Origin: Terrabacter sp. Root181 | Lineage (GTDB): Bacteria; Actinomycetota; Actinomycetes; Actinomycetales; Dermatophilaceae | Assembly (NCBI RefSeq): GCF_001428505.1 | Contig: NZ_LMHU01000011.1 | Span: forward strand, 95,403 to 159,402 | Reading direction: 5' to 3' | DNA: 64,000 nucleotides | Shown here: one piece after another, positions 60,574-64,000 of the stretch | Layout of the letters: every line of letters starts with the position of its first letter | Numbering within the stretch: position 1 is the stretch's first letter | The notes under the pieces: generated by a model | What the model was told of the DNA's origin: nothing | The model's database searches: none | The model's input: the letters and a program-made list of their open reading frames with translations, nothing else | Position numbers and translations under genes: made by a program

Positions 60574-61431
60574 TCAGGTGAGGGAGCGGACGGCGGCGAG
60601 GACGGATGCGAACGCCTTGGACTGCGGGTCGATGACGGCGAAGTGGTCGGCGCCCGGCACGACCTGCTCGGTCACGTCGCCGCCGGCGGCCTTCGCCTGC
60701 GCGACGTAGTCGTGGGCCACGGCCAGCGGCACGGTGTCGTCGTCGGTGCCGTTGACGAGCCGCACCGGCACCTTCGGCGGAAGGGTCGACATCGGGTCGG
60801 CCGAGGCCCACGCGGCCGTGCCCGGCCCGGACCCGACGAAGTCACGCGTCGCGTCGGACCCGAGGTGCAGCCGGTCCGCAGCCCCGAGGTCGACGACGCC
60901 GGCCAGCGACACGACTCCCGCGATCCCGCGCTCGCGGGCCCAGGTCTGGCCGGCGGCCCACGCGACGAGGTGACCCCCGGCCGAGTGACCGACGAGGACG
61001 AGCGGCTTGGGCAGGTCGGGCTGCGCGGCGACGGACGCGAGGAGGTCGCGCACGTCGTCGAGGGTCCCGGGGACGCCGCCACCCGGCATACCGACTCGGC
61101 GGTACTCCGCCAGCACCACGTGGTAGCCCGCCGACGCGAAGGCGTGGGCCTCGGGCAGCGCGTGCTCGCGGTCATACTCGGCGCGCCAGAAGCCGCCGTG
61201 GACGACGACGACCGTGGCCGTCACCGCCGGCGCGCCCGCGGCCGGCGGGAGGACGTCGTAGACCTGCGCGGCGTCGCTGCCGTAGGAGCGGGTCGAGGCG
61301 CTCGCGGGGGACGTCGTCGAAGGGCTGCCCGTCATGGGCGTCATGGTGTCACCCGCGCCGCCGACGCACCCCGAGAGAGCTGTGGTGACACTGAGTAGGG
61401 TGATGGCCATGACCCAGTGGGAATACCTCAC
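60574..61431 (-). CDS. alpha/beta-hydrolase lipoprotein (esterase/peptidase-like)
   Basis: A 285-residue alpha/beta-hydrolase with an oxyanion HGG motif (VVVVHGGFWRAEYD), nucleophile elbow LVGHSAGGH, acidic residue in LVNGTDDDTVP and catalytic His in GADHF. The N-terminus has a lipobox LSGC, so it is probably anchored outside the membrane. GTG 61431 gives a better signal peptide (MRYSHWVMAITLLSV) than ATG 61410. Either start lies head-to-head with the DUF4177 gene start. Confidence 0.82.
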   Translation of the reverse strand: MRYSHWVMAITLLSVTTALSGCVGGAGDTMTPMTGSPSTTSPASASTRSYGSDAAQVYDVLPPAAGAPAVTATVVVVHGGFWRAEYDREHALPEAHAFASAGYHVVLAEYRRVGMPGGGVPGTLDDVRDLLASVAAQPDLPKPLVLVGHSAGGHLVAWAAGQTWARERGIAGVVSLAGVVDLGAADRLHLGSDATRDFVGSGPGTAAWASADPMSTLPPKVPVRLVNGTDDDTVPLAVAHDYVAQAKAAGGDVTEQVVPGADHFAVIDPQSKAFASVLAAVRSLT

Positions 61432-61564
61432 CGCACCGCTTCTGATCCACAACACCAAGCAGATCCTCGACAACTTCGGGGCGGACGGGTGGGAGCTCGT
61501 CCAGATCGTCAACGGTCCCGACGGCACGAGCCTCGTCGCCTACTTTAAGCGCCCGAAGTCCTGA
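61409..61564 (+). CDS. DUF4177 protein (Rv3678A-like)
   Basis: A 51-residue protein (MTQWEYLTAPLLIHNTKQIL...) with the DUF4177 features W(E)Y and NFGADGWELVQIV. It is the small gene found next to the Rv3679-type ATPase and RidA genes in actinobacteria. TAGGGT lies exactly 7 bp before ATG 61409, so the mRNA is probably leaderless. First gene of a DUF4177-RidA-NUDIX-MBL operon. Confidence 0.9.
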   Translation: MTQWEYLTAPLLIHNTKQILDNFGADGWELVQIVNGPDGTSLVAYFKRPKS

Positions 61565-61578
61565 GGAGTCACCGCACC

Positions 61579-62043
61579 ATGTCTGCAGTCGAAGACCGCC
61601 TGTCCGAGCTCGGCCTCACCGTGCCCGAGGTCGTGCCGCCCGTCGCCGCCTACGTCCCCGTCGTCCGTGAGGGCGACCTCGTGTTCACCTCGGGTCAGCT
61701 GCCCATGGTCGACGGTTCCCTCGCCGCGACCGGCAAGGTCGGCGCCGAGGTCGACGCCGAGACCGCCAAGTCCCTCGCCGAGACGTGCGCCCTCAACGCG
61801 ATCGCGGCCATCAAGTCCGAGATCGGCGACCTCGACACGGTGACCCGTGTCGTCAAGGTCGTCGGTTTCGTCGCCTCCGACCCGGGCTTCACCGGCCAGC
61901 CCGGGGTCATCAACGGCGCGAGCGAGCTGCTCGTCAAAGCCTTTGGTGACAAGGGGATCCATGCCCGTTCGGCCGTCGGTGTCGCTGCGCTCCCGCTGGA
62001 CGCACCCGTCGAGGTCGAGGTCATCGTCTCCGTCGCCCGGTGA
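61579..62043 (+). CDS. RidA-family protein (Rv3678c-like)
   Basis: A 154-residue YjgF/YER057c/UK114-type protein. Family text FTSGQLPMVDGSLAATGKVG and VVGFVASDPGF is present; the Arg used by true RidA imine deaminases for carboxylate binding is not obvious. It may deaminate reactive imines. GAGGAG precedes the ATG. Its stop overlaps the NUDIX gene start (GTGA). Confidence 0.9.
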   Translation: MSAVEDRLSELGLTVPEVVPPVAAYVPVVREGDLVFTSGQLPMVDGSLAATGKVGAEVDAETAKSLAETCALNAIAAIKSEIGDLDTVTRVVKVVGFVASDPGFTGQPGVINGASELLVKAFGDKGIHARSAVGVAALPLDAPVEVEVIVSVAR

Positions 62044-62924
62044 GCGCAGGTGAGCGCCAGGTGACCAGCACCACGGGTCGTCGGTTTCCCCTGACCACGA
62101 CGCCCGGCATCTCCGACGCGGCCAGTCGCTGGCTCGCGGGGGAGCGCTGGGACGAGGCGGAGCCCCGACGGGCCAGCACCGTGATGCTCGTGCGCGACGG
62201 CGACGGCGACGGCATCGGCGGCGTCACCGGTCCCGAGGTCTTCATGCTCCGGCGCGTCTCCGGGATGGAGTTCGCGCCGAGCACGATGGTCTTCCCCGGT
62301 GGCTCCGTCGACGAGCGGGACGGCGAGATCGGTCTGCCCTGGGCCGGCCCGTCGCCGTCCGAGTGGGCCGACCGGCTCGGCTGCTCGCCCGCCGAGGCGC
62401 AGATGTACGTCGCGGCCGCGATCCGCGAGGTCTTCGAGGAGTGCGGCGTGCTCCTCGCGAGCCCGTCGGCGAGCGGACCGCTGGCGATGGTCGACGGGCC
62501 GGAGTGGCTCGACATCCGTCTCGCCCTCGTCGACCGACGGCTCTCGCTGGCCGACGCGCTCCGCGACAAGGGCCTCGTCCTGCGCTCCGACCTCATCGTC
62601 GCCAAGGCGCACTGGCTGACGCCCGTCTTCGAGCCGCGGCGCTACGACACGTGGTTCTTCGCCGCGCTCATGCCGCCCTTCCAGGTGGCCGACGGCGAGA
62701 CCACCGAGGCCGACCAGGCCACGTGGGTGGTCCCGGCCGAGCTGCTGAGGGCGTATGCCGCCGGGTCGGCTCTCATGCTGCCCCCGACGGTCGTGTGCGT
62801 GGAGGAGATCCGCGACGCCCCTTGCGCCGCAGACGTCGTCGTGCACAGCGACACCCTCCCGCTCATCATGCCGGAGGTCGTCGACGGTCCTGACGGGCCG
62901 GCCATGGAGATCGTCGAGCGATGA
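62040..62924 (+). CDS. NUDIX hydrolase
   Basis: A 294-residue NUDIX protein, much longer than the minimal 150-residue domain. The Nudix box is split: GGSVDERDGE is separated by a 40-residue insert from AAIREVFEECGVLLA, which carries the REx2EE metal ligands. This form is related to eukaryotic NUDT19-like hydrolases, some of which act on CoA esters. GTG 62040 overlaps the RidA stop. Confidence 0.88.
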   Translation: MSAGERQVTSTTGRRFPLTTTPGISDAASRWLAGERWDEAEPRRASTVMLVRDGDGDGIGGVTGPEVFMLRRVSGMEFAPSTMVFPGGSVDERDGEIGLPWAGPSPSEWADRLGCSPAEAQMYVAAAIREVFEECGVLLASPSASGPLAMVDGPEWLDIRLALVDRRLSLADALRDKGLVLRSDLIVAKAHWLTPVFEPRRYDTWFFAALMPPFQVADGETTEADQATWVVPAELLRAYAAGSALMLPPTVVCVEEIRDAPCAADVVVHSDTLPLIMPEVVDGPDGPAMEIVER

Positions 62925-62964
62925 GCCCGGTGACGCCGTCGGGTCGGCCTCGGGAGGTGGCGCA

Positions 62965-63762
62965 GTGATCGGGACCGCGGCCGACCCCGGCTGGCACGGC
63001 GGCGTCACGAGTGAGCGCGCCGAGTGCGTGCTGTGCCCCAACCCGTCGCCGATGACCCTCGACGGCACCAACACGTGGCTGCTCGCCGAGCCCGGGTCCG
63101 ACGAGGTCGTCGTCGTCGACCCGGGACCGCTCGACGAGGGCCACCTCCAGCACGTCCTGCGCCGCGTCGCCGACTCCGGTCGACGGGTCGCGCTCACGCT
63201 GCTCACCCACGGCCACGACGACCATGCCGAGAGCGCCGACCGCTTCCACGAGCTGACCGGCGCCCCGGTCCGGGCGTTCGGCCGCGGCCACGACGACCTG
63301 TGGGCCGGCGAGACCATCGCCGTCGGCGGCCTCGAGGTCCTCGCCGTCGAGACGCCGGGTCACACGAGCGACTCGTTCTCCTTCGTGCTGCCGGCCGACA
63401 ACACCCTCCTCACCGGCGACACGATCCTCGGGCGGGGCACCACCGTCGTCGCCTGGCCCGACGGCAGCCTCGAGTCCTACCTCGCCTCGCTCGACCGCAT
63501 CGAGGCCCTGACCCGGGCCGGCGACGTCACGAGCCTGCTCCCGGGCCACGGGCCGTTCGTCGCCGACGCGGCCGCGACCGTGGCCTTCTACCTGAAGCAC
63601 CGTGCCGAACGGCTGGACCAGGTGCGTGACGCGGTCGCCCGAGGTGCGCAGACGGCATACGCCGTCGTCCAGCAGGTCTACGCCGACGTGCCGCGGAGCG
63701 TCTGGCCGGCGGCCGAGCTGTCGGTGCAGGCGCAGCTGGAGTACCTCCGCACCCACCCGTGA
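62965..63762 (+). CDS. MBL-fold hydrolase (Rv3677c-like, LACTB2 type)
   Basis: A 265-residue metallo-beta-lactamase-fold enzyme. The start region CVLCPNPSPMTLDGTNTWLL and metal site LLTHGHDDHAESA are typical of the LACTB2-like group with a C-terminal winged-helix tail (AELSVQAQLEYL). Some relatives are RNases; the role here is unknown. GGAGGTGG lies 4 bp before GTG 62965. Last gene of the DUF4177-RidA-NUDIX-MBL series. Confidence 0.9.
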   Translation: MIGTAADPGWHGGVTSERAECVLCPNPSPMTLDGTNTWLLAEPGSDEVVVVDPGPLDEGHLQHVLRRVADSGRRVALTLLTHGHDDHAESADRFHELTGAPVRAFGRGHDDLWAGETIAVGGLEVLAVETPGHTSDSFSFVLPADNTLLTGDTILGRGTTVVAWPDGSLESYLASLDRIEALTRAGDVTSLLPGHGPFVADAAATVAFYLKHRAERLDQVRDAVARGAQTAYAVVQQVYADVPRSVWPAAELSVQAQLEYLRTHP

Positions 63763-63778
63763 GTGCGAGACTCCGGCC

Positions 63779-64000
63779 ATGGACGCGGGGACCGACGCAG
63801 GGATGGACGAGCTGGCGGCTGCGGCGGTGGCGCTCGTGGGCGACCGCCGCCGGGTGGTGCTCGGCATCGCCGGGGCGCCGGGTGCGGGCAAGTCGACCCT
63901 GGCCGAGGCGCTCGTCGAGGCGGTCGCCTCCCGAGAGGGAGACGGCTGGGTCGCGCAGGTGCCGATGGACGGCTTCCACCTCGCCGACGCCCAGCTCGAC
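63779..64000 (+). CDS. nucleoside/nucleotide kinase family protein (partial)
   Basis: The first 74 residues only; the gene continues past the window. The P-loop GAPGAGKST near residues 33-41 and the following VPMDGFHLAD match the nucleoside/nucleotide kinase (pantothenate kinase/uridine kinase-like) family. GAGACT lies 6 bp before ATG 63779. It starts 17 bp after the MBL gene stop. Confidence 0.85.
   Translation, partial: MDAGTDAGMDELAAAAVALVGDRRRVVLGIAGAPGAGKSTLAEALVEAVASREGDGWVAQVPMDGFHLADAQLD

Overview
The window is GC-rich DNA (roughly 70% G+C) from an actinobacterium. Gene content and order suggest the Micrococcales, most likely an Intrasporangiaceae/Dermatophilaceae-type organism. This rests on ergothioneine genes, a WhiB regulator next to a PASTA-containing PonA, a pair of GET3/ArsA-like ATPases, a recR-DUF5063-lysC block, and many starts preceded 6-7 bp upstream by a TANNNT box (leaderless mRNAs). 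I see no prophage, IS element, CRISPR array or large biosynthetic cluster. It reads as ordinary chromosome with small accessory insertions and several families of short repeats.

Layout. 1-5.5 kb: a minus-strand operon of a TRAP-type solute-binding lipoprotein, a receiver-only regulator and a membrane histidine kinase cut by the window edge, divergent from a second kinase/LuxR-type regulator pair. 5.7-11.5 kb: a small exported protein, a cyclase-ATPase-TPR protein, an XRE/MmyB regulator and an ECF sigma factor with its membrane partner. 11.6-18.3 kb: a HerA-like ATPase, a LytR_C protein, ornithine carbamoyltransferase, a metallo-hydrolase, tRNA-Ser(GGA), an MFS transporter and the SRP RNA. 18.3-29.4 kb: a LacI regulator and MFS transporter with twin operators, an Eis-like acetyltransferase, an ABC module, a TetR-controlled pair and egtB-egtD. 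29.6-41.6 kb: dnaX and recR-DUF5063-lysC, separated by a LysR/MFS pair, a methyltransferase, an acyltransferase, a nickel/cobalt transporter and an aminotransferase. 41.8-53.8 kb: mixed genes including a deletion pseudogene, topoisomerase IB, a DHA2 transporter, a YbdK-type ligase, a His-rich protein and tRNA-Pro(CGG). 53.9-64 kb: a block resembling the mycobacterial ponA2-whiB4-Rv3680-Rv3679-Rv3678A-Rv3678c-Rv3677c order (PonA, WhiB, two ATPases, DUF4177, RidA, NUDIX, MBL hydrolase), interrupted by a DUF559 nuclease-like gene and a lipoprotein hydrolase.

The most unusual signals are non-coding. The octamer CGGCATAC (either strand) occurs about 34 times against roughly two expected from composition. 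A palindromic element with a fixed 24-nt centre occurs as two pairs bracketing the DUF559 gene, with a degenerate copy inside the eis-like gene and a weaker one before the carbamoyltransferase gene. A third family (core CTCGAGTGGG) lies at gene ends. Together with the DUF559 gene, the paired palindromes are the best candidate here for an undescribed system.
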